Assembly: GCF_011397635.1 (NCBI RefSeq) | Contig: NC_064770.1 | Coordinates: 8,580,826-8,644,825 of the forward strand | Origin: Epinephelus fuscoguttatus | Lineage: Eukaryota > Chordata > Actinopteri > Perciformes > Serranidae | Direction of reading: 5' to 3' | Length of the DNA stretch: 64,000 bases | In this document: positions 24,011 to 35,572 of the stretch, piece by piece | Position numbering within the stretch: the stretch's first letter is position 1 | Layout: every line of letters begins with the position of its first letter | Program-made: the position numbers and the translations under genes | Notes under the pieces: model-generated | Seen by the model: only the letters and a program-made list of their open reading frames with translations | Database searches by the model: none | What the model was told of the DNA's origin: nothing

Positions 24011-25136
24011 GGACTTTGAAAGGTATTAACTTTTAGCACAACAAAGGAGGAAATAACAACAATAAACACTATTGAAATAGACAAAAAAAAAAAACATTTA
24101 AGTACAGAGCCTGCTTATTTACAAATTAACCAACAAATTAATCTCTCAAAACAGATTCTGCAATTTACATTGTAGAGGAAAGAAAAAAAAATTTTTTTTG
24201 TTTGTTTTTTTTTTTTACTGATGGATTTCCAGATTGCCAACAAATAAACACACAAAATCTGCATTCTACAAACTTATTCCACTCCTTAAAGCTCCCAGTG
24301 TGGTGTGACACCGGACATGGCAGCAGACAGAAAAAAAACAGGTTGCAGCCATGGCAGCCAGGATGTGCCTAGTAGAATTGTCCCTCCTGGCTCCCTTACA
24401 GTCAAGATGGCGTTGAAGAAAACAAAAATTGGGGATTTATTCATCTTGTGTTGTGCCTAAGTTTAGTAGATCGTAATGTAAGAGATATGGAGTTGATCTG
24501 CAGATGCTCGGGTTCAAAATGAAACCAAACTTTTTTTTTATGGATGTCAATTTTGAGCCTTGAGGAAGCCAAAATGTGGCCTGCAACAAATGCTGAGGCT
24601 TTTTTTAGTTGAGCCGATTTCTGGAAAACTTTCAGCTACTTCCAGCCGGTAAGAGAAGGAAGGAGTCAGCAGTCAGTGATGGTATAAAACAGTCAATAAA
24701 ACAACTCTTCCAATGACTGTAAATCAACACAACCACCACAAACCCTTGAGCATACAGTCAGACGTGCACACAAAATTTTAGACTGATTGTTCCAGTAGTT
24801 TGCCAGATTAGCTGCAGACAGAGGATAAACACACATACAAAAAAACATTTTAATAACTGTCAGATGGCTTGTGATGAAGTGTTGTTCATCATTCATGTTC
24901 TCAGGATAAATTGGAATAATAACTGGCGATGAAAAGTCAGAAGGTCACCATAGTTATTTAAAATTCATGAGGGAACATGACCGTCCGAACTACATTTCAT
25001 CACAATCCATCCAACAGTGGTTGAGATGTTTCAGTCTTGAAGAAAGTTAAGGAAAAATAGACCCATTTTATTTAACTGCATGAGTAAAATGACTGATGGT
25101 CTCATGTCGTCTTCTTCTGTCCTCCTCAGATGAAAC

Positions 25137-28100
25137 ATGACTGCCTCCTGGCTCATTTGGTTTTTGGCGAGTGCCATCTTCGTCTCCATGGTTCTCCTGG
25201 CTGTCGTCTGTCTGAACTGCAGAAACAAAGGCCCTCTGGGTGGGATGATGTCTCACTTCACTCTGTACCAACACGTGGTTAACAGCTGCTGTCCTTCTTC
25301 ACAATCACTTTAACCTTATATCCCGTGGCTTTAAACCAGATAAATGCTTCACACTTCTGGTGCTTTCTGGTTTTAGCTGCTGACAGATTTTATATTTTCC
25401 TTATTTGAATTAAATAAAGTAGTTCATATTTTTCTGTTTCCTTCCACCAGTCTCCATCAGGCAAGTGAACGCCTCAGAGGAGTACATGCCGTAAGTATTT
25501 TCTTTACATACACTACTGTTGAAAAGTTATATTTTTCTTTTTTCCCTCAACATAACCATTTCAACAGAAATAAAAACAGTATAATTCAGACACCAAATTT
25601 TATGATTTACATTTGAAATAGTTTTTGCCTCAAAAGAAGAAAAAGAAAATGATTCAAACATTGATTTAGTTGATGTCCCCATAGTGTTGCATGATGTGGG
25701 AGAAAACTGATGGAAATTGGAATTTGAATTTATTTTTCAGCCCAGACAAGCCTCACTGACACTCGATCATACATTAACCACAACTGTGCTACTTGGCTCT
25801 AAATACTGAGTTTGTCAGTTTTTTTTTGGGCTGACCGTAGAGTAACCTTCTGTTTCTATTGTAAAGTCTGAAGAAAAGCTTTGTTAAACCAAACGTTGCT
25901 GTTAATTCCAGTTTATTATATGACACTGAAACAGCAACCTGTTCCTGTTTAAATCTGCACACATTTTCTAAGCTTCCAGTTTTTTAACCAGTGACTGCTG
26001 ATTTCTTCCCCTCTTATTGAACTGTTGCTCAGAGGGATCTTTGTCTCTTTCAGTAGTCAGTCTGGTTGAACCATTGTAAAGTGTTTTGTTCTCCATGTAC
26101 AAAACGAACCCTTCATACAAAATATCATCTATTTGAAAAGAGGACTTTGTACAACCTAAAAGCATCAAAGACTATTTAAATATATGGAGTAGTTCTCTCA
26201 GACATCTGACTGGACCCAATCAAGCTTTTGTGGCAGGAGATTAGAAACTTTTCAACAATAGTGTAGATGAAAGATACTATTTTTATAGTACAATAATTCA
26301 GTTTAAATCTTACAGTTACACATGAAGTGATGACTGACTGTGTTTTTTCTTCTTTCAATTAGATCCACTGAATTCAGAATCATCCATCCATGTAAGTCTG
26401 AAACACCTGAATGGGTTGAGAGGCATCTATTGTGAGAAGCTCTGACGCTTTAATTCATGGCTCCTATCTTTGTCTGTAAAACATTTAAACATGTTACAGT
26501 AAGCAGCTCAGTTCTCTTCCAAAGTCTCTGCCCTGATGTCCTGTCAGTTGCTAATGTATTTAATTGTCATACAAAAAGAAAAATGTACCAAAAAAATGTT
26601 GACATGCTAACCGCTGAACTGATTTTTTTTTTTTTTTTAATGGTGAATAGTACATGAACAATAATAAACCCTATTTATTTCTCATGTATTAACTGTAATA
26701 AAATAGGACTTAATATCCAAAGGATTGTATTTTGAGATCAAAAAAACTATTGTTGAGTTTGGTTTATTTTTCATTATTATTTCTTACTTTTACAGTTTTA
26801 AAAGTGCTCTGTAAATAAAATGTATTGTTATTTTAAGATGTAAACTCTGTCAGCAGCAGCAAAGCATTAGTAACTCGTAGGTCACGTCAAAGGATGTATG
26901 CTGGAGGTTCTCCAGTAAATAATTAAAGCATGAAATTTAAGTGTGTGGGAGTGTAAAAAAAATAGAAAGTTTGAAGGCTCATATATGTGTTGTTACATCA
27001 GTTGGTTTAGAGGGGCTGCTGAACTGAATTGGACACAGCAAATTAATGATGCAGAAATTAACAAAATATGATATTTCATTTATTTATTTAATTTTATGAA
27101 GATGACTCTCTGCTGATGATGTTGTCATTTACTTAGGTCTTGGTATTAATTTTTAAGTTAAGTTGACAATGATGATGATGATGATGATGATGATGACAGT
27201 GATGACAGTGATGATGATGGTGACTTTCTCTTTGTTGAGTTGCAGCTCAGCCGTCCACAGATCTGAACTCCATCCACCTTTCCTCCAACCTGCTGTCACC
27301 TTTGTGAGTTGCTTTCATTTGAATCTTTTATTGAGCATAGCCTTAGTTCAGGCAGGACACTATGTCATCCCAGCTACATCAGCAAATGCAAATACATGTT
27401 GACCTCATATAAACCCTAAGCACAGCTCCATTACTGAAACACCTGTGTGGCTCATGCATGGCCTTTAATCTCTAATTATGCATCATATTTTAAAAGTAAT
27501 TTTGTATGTAATCTGAAAAGTAACTAAATCTGCAGATGAATGTAGTGCAGTGAAAAGTAGTTCCTTTCAGATTAGAAGTGTAAAGCAGCATTAAATTAAG
27601 TAAGTAAAGTACAAGTACTTTACAATTTTACTTAAGTACAGTACTTGGTCACATTAACCACTGCTCAGATCTAAGTAGAGTTAGTAGTTTCTGAGAGGTG
27701 AAATATGGGACTACAGAGAGTATTACATTGGAAAGAAAACATGTTTAACTGTTTCATATCTGATGTGTTTTTCTTTTTTTGTTCACACACACAGCTCACC
27801 TTTAGCTGATCCTGGAACTCAGCGGAGACACAGATCCTTCACGCCAACAGAAACTGGTGAGATTCTGCTTTTCTTTTCACTTTGAGTTGAATGTGTTTGT
27901 CCGTCGCCAGCGTGTTGTTGTCCTCTTCAGGCTGTCATTTGTTTGTTGACTCATGATTCATAAGTAATGTTAGTCAGGAATATCAGTCAGTGTATCTCAG
28001 ATATTAGCTGTTGAACTTTAATCTAAAAATATATGTAACAATCTGACTTTTTCCATCCTACAGAAAGTAATCCAAGTTATGAGAATCCAGCAGATGGTAA

Positions 28101-31100
28101 GATCATGTTGACTTCAACTGCAGCAGATGTAACTTCTATAACTGACCAATGATCATATTGAAAGTCTAATTAGGAAGAGGGATCCTGCATTCTTCTATAG
28201 TTTACCAACATGAAGATACTTAGAAAGTGCAGCTGACTTGCTTTACTGTTATAATCAATCAGTCATGCATACTGTAGCATTTCCTTCTGCATATTAGATG
28301 ACAGTAACTTTTATTTTACACACCTGTAATTATTTTTATCTGCACATTTTGAGACTGCAAACATCATAATGATGAGCCCTGTTTCCTTTTAACGGCTCTG
28401 AGAAATATCAGCAGATATAGAAGACAAAACCAGTGGATCTGGTTGCTGTCTTGGTCTTGGGACTTGATTACTGGATGATGATAATGTTGGATGAGTTAAT
28501 GAGGTGTTGCCTTCTGCAGGTCCTGACTACATAAACACTGAGAGCGATGCAGAAGACCCCGGATACATGTAGGTTTCCTTTTTCAGATGAACCTCTGGTG
28601 TTTTTTCCATCATTTTAAAGGTCAACATTTTGTGTCTAAGTGACTAATGGAGACAAGAGCTTTTGAAGTTGGTCCAATATTGAAAGAGCGTTGCAGCCAT
28701 GCAACGCCTGCAGGGTAACCCAGCCCGTTCTCACTCCCAACTAGTCAAAAACCGTTGCTTTGTCAGTGGATCTCAGTGGCAGACACAGACACACAGAGGC
28801 ACTCTTAGCTGCGGAATGATACGCAGCAGGCAGCTGCTGTTTATGATGCCGCATGCAACTACCGTAGTATGAAGAACGAGGAAGTCTGCATAGGCTGGAC
28901 GGGAGTGGTGGTGGATGGGTCAAACAAACTCTGGACTTTCACTTGGGAGGCTGCTTGTTATTTTAATAACAAGGTGATGTGCTAGTGTGTAAAGCAATTT
29001 TATGTTAGTGACATGTCACATGACATTATGCACGTACGATAAGCCAAACCATGATGTTTTTTTTTTAAACTGATCACATGCTTTTGTTTCCTAAACTTAA
29101 GGAATTAAAGCTAAAAATGAAGTGTTTTTTCAACATTTTAAGTTTATCTGAAAAAGGCCGTATTCATTTAACAAGCAGAAACTGTACATTTCCTGTAAAA
29201 GCAGCAGCATATTTTGAAAAGATGTAATGCATGTAACAAGCACAACTTGACAAGCTGTCCCTGGATCTCCAAAGCTGAAGCAGGAGGGTATCTAATGTGT
29301 CATATTTTGACATGTAGGTCCACTAACAAAGTGGCGGTATTAGACGAGTTGGGATGTGACAGTGCAACTGAACTCCATCACCGTCCATTCAAAGGGGTGT
29401 TGTTTAACACAGTGAGGCTCAGATTGTTATTTTACGTGTCTGAAGTGTCTCTTAACCTTTGGCTTGATCTGCTGATATCTCAGGAGATACTCTGGCACAA
29501 GTAAACCTCATCCACGTTGTTGAAATCAGGTAAATAATCACCCATAACAACACTGAAAAAGCTGCTAGATAACACAAAGCTACACTTTCTGTACTCAAAC
29601 ACAACACACAATTTCCTCTTATTCACATTTCCTTCGTTGTCTTCCTGCAACAAGTCACTCATTAGATTTCAGAGAGAGACTTCTCCTTGAGCGAAACTCT
29701 GACACAATAACAAACAGACCAGATCAAGTGAAAGGTAAAGAGACACCTCAAAAAACTTAAAATAATAATCTGAGCCTGTCCGTGGCAAAAATAACAACTT
29801 TAAGTGGACATACAGTACAGGCCAAAAGTTTGGACACACCTTCTCATTCAATGCGTTTTCTTTATTTTCATGACTATTTACATTGTAGATTCTCACTGAA
29901 GGCATCAAAACTATGAATGAACACATGTGGAGTTATGTACTTAACAAAAAAAGGTGAAATAACTGAAAACATGTTTTATATTCTAGTTTCTTCAAAATAG
30001 CCACCCTTTGCTCTGATTACTGCTTTGCACACTCTTGGCATTCTCTCCATGAGCTTCAAGAGGTAGTCACCTGAAATGGTTTCCACTTCACAGGTGTGCC
30101 TTATCAGGGTTAATTAGTGGAACTTCTTGCTTTATCAATGGGGTTGGGACCATCAGTTGTGTTGTGCAGAAGTCAGGTTAATACACAGCCGACAGCCCTA
30201 TTGGACAACTGTTAAAATTCATATTATGGCAAGAAACAATCAGCTAATTAAAGAAAAACGAGTGGCCATCATTACTTTAAGAAATGAAGGTCAGTCAGTC
30301 CGGAAAATTGCAAAAACTTTAAATGTGTCCCCAAGTGGAGTCGCAAAAACCATCAAGCGCTACAAGGAAACTGGCACACATGAGGACCGACCCAGGAAAG
30401 GAAGACCAAGAGTCACCTCTGCTTCTGAGGATAAGTTCATCCGAGTCACCAGCCTCAGAAATCGCAAGTTAGCAGCAGCTCAGATCAGAGACCAGATGAA
30501 TGCCACACAGAGTTCTAGCAGCAGACCCATCTCTAGAACAACTGTTAAGAGGAGACTGCGCGAATCAGGCCTTCATGGTCAAATAGCTGCTAGGAAACCA
30601 CTGCTAAGGAGAGGCAACAAGCAGAAGAGATTTGTTTGGGCCAAGAAACACAAGGAATGGACATTAGACCAGTGGAAATCTGTGCTTTGGTCTGATGAGT
30701 CCAAATTTGAGATCTTTGGTTCCAACCGCCGTGTCTTTGTGAGACAGAAAAGGTGAACGGATGGATTCCACATGCCTGGTTCCCACTGTGAAGCATGGAG
30801 GAGGAGGTGTGATGGTGTGGGGGTGTTTTGCTGGTGACACTGTTGGGGATTTATTCAAAATTGAAGGCACACTGAACCAGCATGGCTACCACAGCATCCT
30901 GCAGTGACATGCCATCCCATCCGGTTTGCGTTTAGTTGGACGATCATTTATTTTTCAACAGGACAATGACCCCAAACACACCTCCAGGCTGTGTAAGGGC
31001 TATTTGACCAAGAAGGAGAGTGATGGAGTGCTGCGGCAGATGACCTGGCCTCCACAGTCACCGGACCTGAACCCAATCCAGATGGTTTGGGGTGAGCTGG

Positions 31101-33113
31101 ACCGCAGAGTGAAGGCAAAGGGGCCAACAAGTGCTAAACACCTCTGGGAACTCCTTCAAGACTGTTGGAAAACCATTTCAGGTGACTACCTCTTGAAGCT
31201 CATGGAGAGAATGCCAAGAGTGTGCAAAGCAGTAATCAGAGCAAAGGGTGGCTATTTTGAAGAAACTAGAATATAAAACATGTTTTCAGTTATTTCACCT
31301 TTTTTTGTTAAGTACATAACTCCACATGTGTTCATTCATAGTTTTGATGCCTTCAGTGAGAATATACAATGTAAATAGTCATGAAAATAAAGAAAACGCA
31401 TTGAATGAGAAGGTGTGTCCAAACTTTTGGCCTGTACTGTACACTGACAGTGCACAATTGCCCCATCTGGTTACATTGTGGGAGTTGTACAGCAGCACTC
31501 TCTCAATACTGGACCAGTATAAAAAAACTGTCTGCATCAGTTACACAAAAGCATGGGAAAATAGGGTTCAGGTTGGAAAATGCAGAGGTTACCCTTTAAA
31601 GGTGCAGTATGTAACTCTGAAGAAAGATAGTTGATTGCTGAGTCTCAGTCTCAGGTCATCACATACCTACACTTTAGACCAATGGTTCAGTCCAACCACC
31701 AGCCCAAGTTCTTCAGTATTTGATGACCTGGGAACAAGACTCAACAATCCACTATCTTTATACAGAATTAAATACTGAACCTTTAAGGCTGCAGCAGTAA
31801 ATCAGATCATCTGATCATCTCTTCTTCTTCTTCTTCATCTTCTCTGGTTTCTGCAGAATCGTGTTGCCTGAAGGCGAGACACCTCTGACCAATCAGAGTC
31901 GAGCCTCGACGCCCAGCTCAGGTACAGGTTTGGAATACAGAAATGCAAACTCAGGGTGTAGAGTTTCCATGCATTTTTAAAAGTTGATAAATAACTATTT
32001 AAAAAATTGTATGACATGTTGTATTATGATGCATCATTGAGGATCATAAACTGTTACCTGTCTGTTAGGGCTCACCTGTGAACTGATCAAATGTTTGGTT
32101 TCATCCACAGATGTTCAGCATGATTATGTGAACGTCCTAGAGAGCAAAGGTGAGTTTCTAAAGGAGCATTGTTGGGTTTTTTTCATGTTTGCAATTCCTT
32201 ATTGCAGGTGTACAATTCCACATAACAGCCAATAACTTCATCACACTGTGTTTACTTTACTCTTAAAATTTCCTTGGGATTTTTTAAAATCTTCCTTCAT
32301 TTTAACATTGTATATTTGAATGTTCCTATTTATTAAGTCTTCCACATGTTCATACAGTTACTTATGAATTCTCTAAAACACCACAGTAACTGAATTTTCT
32401 CCTTCGTCTTCTTGTCTCCTCAGAGGAGAGAGACTATCTGAATGTGGAGCCACTGCACTTTCAAAGTGAGTTGGAGTTTTCAGTTTCCACATTGTGTGAT
32501 GTTCTTTCTCGGTGGTGTTTCACTCAGGAAGCTCTGGTTATTGTGAGGTCACCTGTAGCCCCAGTTTGTGCCTCTCAAGTGTCACTGTCATATTCTGTCA
32601 CAGAACTCAGCATCCGGTCTCTGAAACATGTATACAGGCCATCTTTGTTTTAATAACACTTACAGCTGTTCTCAAGATACTTCAAGTTTTTTCTTCCCAT
32701 CTATTTAATATCTGTCTGTTTCAGACAGTTGGTTGGACAAAACAAGACATTTGAAGACTGCTAGTTTTCTATCTGGCTGCAGTAGAGCTGTTAAGTATAA
32801 TTAGTAATACCACACTGTAAAAATGACTTTGCTACAAGTAAAAAGTGTTACTTCAGTGAAAGTAGAGAAATGTCCCCTGTGACTGTTTTACTATGATATA
32901 CAACAGTTAGTAATTTGATTGGACAAGAGGCATTCAATGACCAGATTATCATGAACTACAGTCTGATGGATGAACTGATGGTGATGTTTAATTTCACATT
33001 TTCCAGCAGGGTCAACACCAGATCTGTCAACCCAAAGTGACAGTGATGACGATGAGGAGAGTGACGATGAGGAGAACTACGTAAACGTGCAGAGTGGGAC
33101 ACAGACTGAATGA
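25137..33113 (+). CDS. lat: Linker for activation of T cells (LAT adaptor)
   Basis: Eleven coding exons: 25137-25239, 25451-25490, 26363-26391, 27246-27303, 27795-27856, 28064-28096, 28520-28568, 31857-31921, 32111-32149, 32424-32465 and 33010-33113. All introns are GT-AG with consistent phase, giving 207 residues (human 233-262). A one-helix membrane anchor (about 5-26) is followed by C25-x-x-C28, matching the palmitoylated CxxC that targets mammalian LAT to ordered membrane. The tail has five YxN motifs for Grb2/Gads SH2 domains (Y103 YENP, Y112 YINT, Y152 YVNV, Y164 YLNV, Y197 YVNV) and one PLC-gamma1-type site, Y124 in DPGYIIVLP. Family knowledge: ZAP-70 phosphorylates these after T-cell-receptor engagement to build the LAT signalosome. 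The start at 25137 gives the anchor; an ATG at 25130 is in another frame. Acidic DSDDDEESDDEE precedes the last motif. Confidence 0.93.
28735..29362. repeat. Imperfect inverted repeat in lat intron 7
   Basis: CCAACTAGTCAAAAACCGTT...GTCAGTGGATC (28738-28772) is matched, inverted and imperfect, by TCCACTAACAAAGTGGCGGT...GAGTTGGGATG (about 29318-29357). Over 500 bp lie between. It looks like a non-autonomous foldback or MITE just upstream of the Tc1 copy. No coding potential. Confidence 0.45.
29813..31439 (+). mobile_element. Tc1/mariner element, copy A (in lat intron 7)
   Basis: A full-length element of 1,627 bp starting CAGTACAGGCCAAAAG and ending with its reverse complement, flanked by the TA duplication (29811-29812 and 31440-31441) typical of Tc1/mariner. 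Terminal inverted repeats are about 270 bp long (29813-30082 and 31170-31439). The right repeat covers the last 35 or so codons of the transposase. Sense orientation relative to lat. The transposase is broken (separate entry). Confidence 0.95.
30226..31276 (+). pseudogene. Tc1-family transposase, copy A, disrupted
   Basis: Begins MARNNQLIKEKR with helix-turn-helix domains and a GRPR hook motif, then the DDE domain. Compared with copy B, two bases are missing near 30745 (after VFVR), shifting the frame to a stop. A C-to-T change then makes a TGA at 30905-30907. The downstream FQQDNDPKH and NPIQMVW blocks are still readable in the shifted frame. Reading 99 bases further upstream adds an unlikely N-terminal extension, so the start is placed at 30226. 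Confidence 0.9.
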
Positions 33114-33402
33114 CCACAGTGAGCTTTTTAAAATGCCATCTACATGTCTTCTTGTACCTTTAACTAATAATAGTGTTTATTTAAAACTGCTGAACGACTG
33201 AGAAAAGAAACTGAGGATGAAGAATGAGTGTTTTTCTCTCAGTTTCTGAAGATTCAGCTGAAGGAACGTTTCTTTTTATCAGGCTGAGTTTGTCTGATTT
33301 ATGATCTGTGGCGGTTAAAAACAAATATTCTGCCAGTGAGAGGTTTCAGTTTTATGACCAATGCATCTGTACTCTTGTTGTCAGATTTAAAAAGCCATAA
33401 TA

Positions 33403-33408
33403 ATTAAA
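33403..33408 (+). terminator. Candidate poly(A) signal ATTAAA for lat
   Basis: The first good hexamer after the lat stop at 33113, implying a 3' UTR of about 300 bases. It is followed by GT-rich sequence (TGAAATTGTGCATC). Tentative. Confidence 0.45.
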
Positions 33409-33419
33409 TGTAATTCTCT

Positions 33420-35250
33420 GAGTGAAATTGTGCATCAGTCTGATTTCCATCTCCACAGTTAGCTATAGATCGATATACTGTAGTCACCCATTAAAGAGCA
33501 ACAAAACAAGACACTTTAAGACATCTCGTGGGACTGTGGCATTGCATCAATCTACAGCTGACTGCAGGAGAGGTAATCACGCTGTGTACCACAACTGGGT
33601 TTCTCACGAGAGACAAGATGAGTACATGTTTATGTTTATGTTGTTTTAAATCAGTATTTAAAAGGGACAGAAATACTGGTGCTTTGAGCACCACAAGCTG
33701 AGTGCCATCAAAATACATATTTTTCCTATTACCTGTAGTGCTATTTAACAAACTAGATTGTTTTGGTATGAGCTGCAGAGTGTTGGAGATACCAGCCATA
33801 GAGACATCTGTCTTCTCTTCTATGTAATTGAACCAGATGGCACTCAGGTTTCTCCCAAACCACAGTCGCCAACTGAATCACCGTGTAGTGCCTAGGTAAC
33901 GTTACAGCTCAGCCGTGGAGGACGGCATTAATGTTTACATTTCGCACTGTCCCGAGCACAACCCTGTCGTCTATGAGTAGATGCACACTTCCTCCTGCGT
34001 CGTGATTCGGTTGGTGGATGTAGTGTAGTAGAAAGAAGACAGAACTGCTCACAACAAGGTCTGTGGATTATCTTGAGTAACCGGCTTATGATTTCTGGAA
34101 AGAGACATTGCTGGTGAGTTTTTCACATTTTTGGCGCTTTGGCCACAAGTCGAGTGACATCTGGTTCCATTACACCAGAAAGAAGGTAGACATCTCTACG
34201 GACAATATCTCCAACGCTCACATCAAAACGATCGAGACTGATAAATAGCACTAAATTTATGTACTTTTTGATTTTGGGTTGAACTGTCCCTTTAAGTCTG
34301 ATTAAGAGTACAATTTTGAATGAAAAATAACTGAATTTCTTGACAATCCTTCCAACAGTTGGTGGGATGTTTTAGTCTGGATCAAGAGACGAACACGTCA
34401 TCATTGCAAAGTAGAAAACAACACATTTCTACTGCACAAAATTTGGTTTACCTTTTGAGGCTAATCCTTGTTTTTATTGCTTGTACATTTCACTGTTAAA
34501 AATGATTAAATTAAGGAGAAATTACACATAGCAGGACAGCTATGAAAATACCCCCAAAACACAATAATTTCTCCTGTTAGCCTTTTCAGTCTCTCTCCAT
34601 TTAACTCTCCTAAACCAGTCAGAAGTGTTCACTTCTGTAGTTTTTTAAAGAATCATTTTTGTCATTGTTTTCCTCCACAGTGTGTGGAGTACGCATGTTT
34701 GAGCTTTACTTTGATTTACTGACAACTCCTGAGAATGTCTTTATTCCCGTTTTCATGTTTGTGGTTTATTTATGTGTCGCTACCATGGTTACTGTCACTG
34801 TCTCTAGATCTGTAATCCACTTGTGTGAACTAGAATTCTTTTTTTAAGTAACTACAATTCAATTAAACATTCACAAAACTGTGAACGCTAGTTGATTTTG
34901 TTCCTTCATAGTAACATCTACTTTGTTGTTACAAACTGAACTTTTCTTTGGACATTTTTGACACTTTAGCGGAAATTACAAAGAAAAACAAATCAGGCTG
35001 CTGTGGTACTCCGCTTGTGAGTTCATAAAAATATGTTTTACATTTATGTGTGTGTTGATGTATGTAGAGCCAGGCTAGCCAATTCCCTTTGTTTCCTGTC
35101 ATTATGCTAGGCTAACCGGCTGTAGCCTTAAATTTCACAGACAGACATAAGAGTAGTGTAGATCATCTCTGGCAGACAGTTAATACATCACCTGTAGTTT
35201 AAGTGTTCAAGCTAACAATGATCTTCCAGGGACAATGCATTTAGTTCAGT
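33420..35250. other. Convergent spacer between lat and atxn2l
   Basis: No gene seen. AAAAGGGACAG (33657-33667) and CTGTCCCTTTAA (34283-34294) are inverted and may be the ends of a MITE of about 640 bp. GCCAGGCTAGCC / GCTAGGCTAACC near 35073-35120 belongs to the TTAGC-rich repeat family seen elsewhere, in reverse. The rest is AT-rich. Confidence 0.4.
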
Positions 35251-35253
35251 GGT

Positions 35254-35259
35254 TTTATT
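35254..35259 (-). terminator. Candidate poly(A) signal AATAAA for atxn2l
   Basis: TTTATT on the plus strand is AATAAA on the minus strand, about 315 bases after the atxn2l stop (35573-35575). Confidence 0.5.
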
Positions 35260-35572
35260 ATTAATGAACTGGTTTCGTCTGTAAAAGGACAGAGGAGGTG
35301 GGACGGGGAGAGAAACTGTTTCCACTGTCGTCAGTCTAAACGTTTCCACCAGTTATTGTCTTCAGTCCAGCTGTGTGGACACAGTCTGTATTTACATTTT
35401 AAAATCCAGACACGTCTCTGTCTAAAAGGTGATGTGGGTAAAAATGAGGACGTGTTAAATGTGATGTCAGGAAGTGGGAATGTTACAAGTTGTTTGGGGT
35501 TTTGGGGCGGGGGCTTTTCAGACAGTAACACTCGTCTTCCTCGCTCCTGAATCCAGCTATGACCAAGTGGGT

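Noticed and set aside
30127-30225. N-terminal extension of the Tc1 transposase (33 residues)
   Set aside because: Open frame only. Transposases of this family start at the MAR-type methionine, and the extension has no conserved features.
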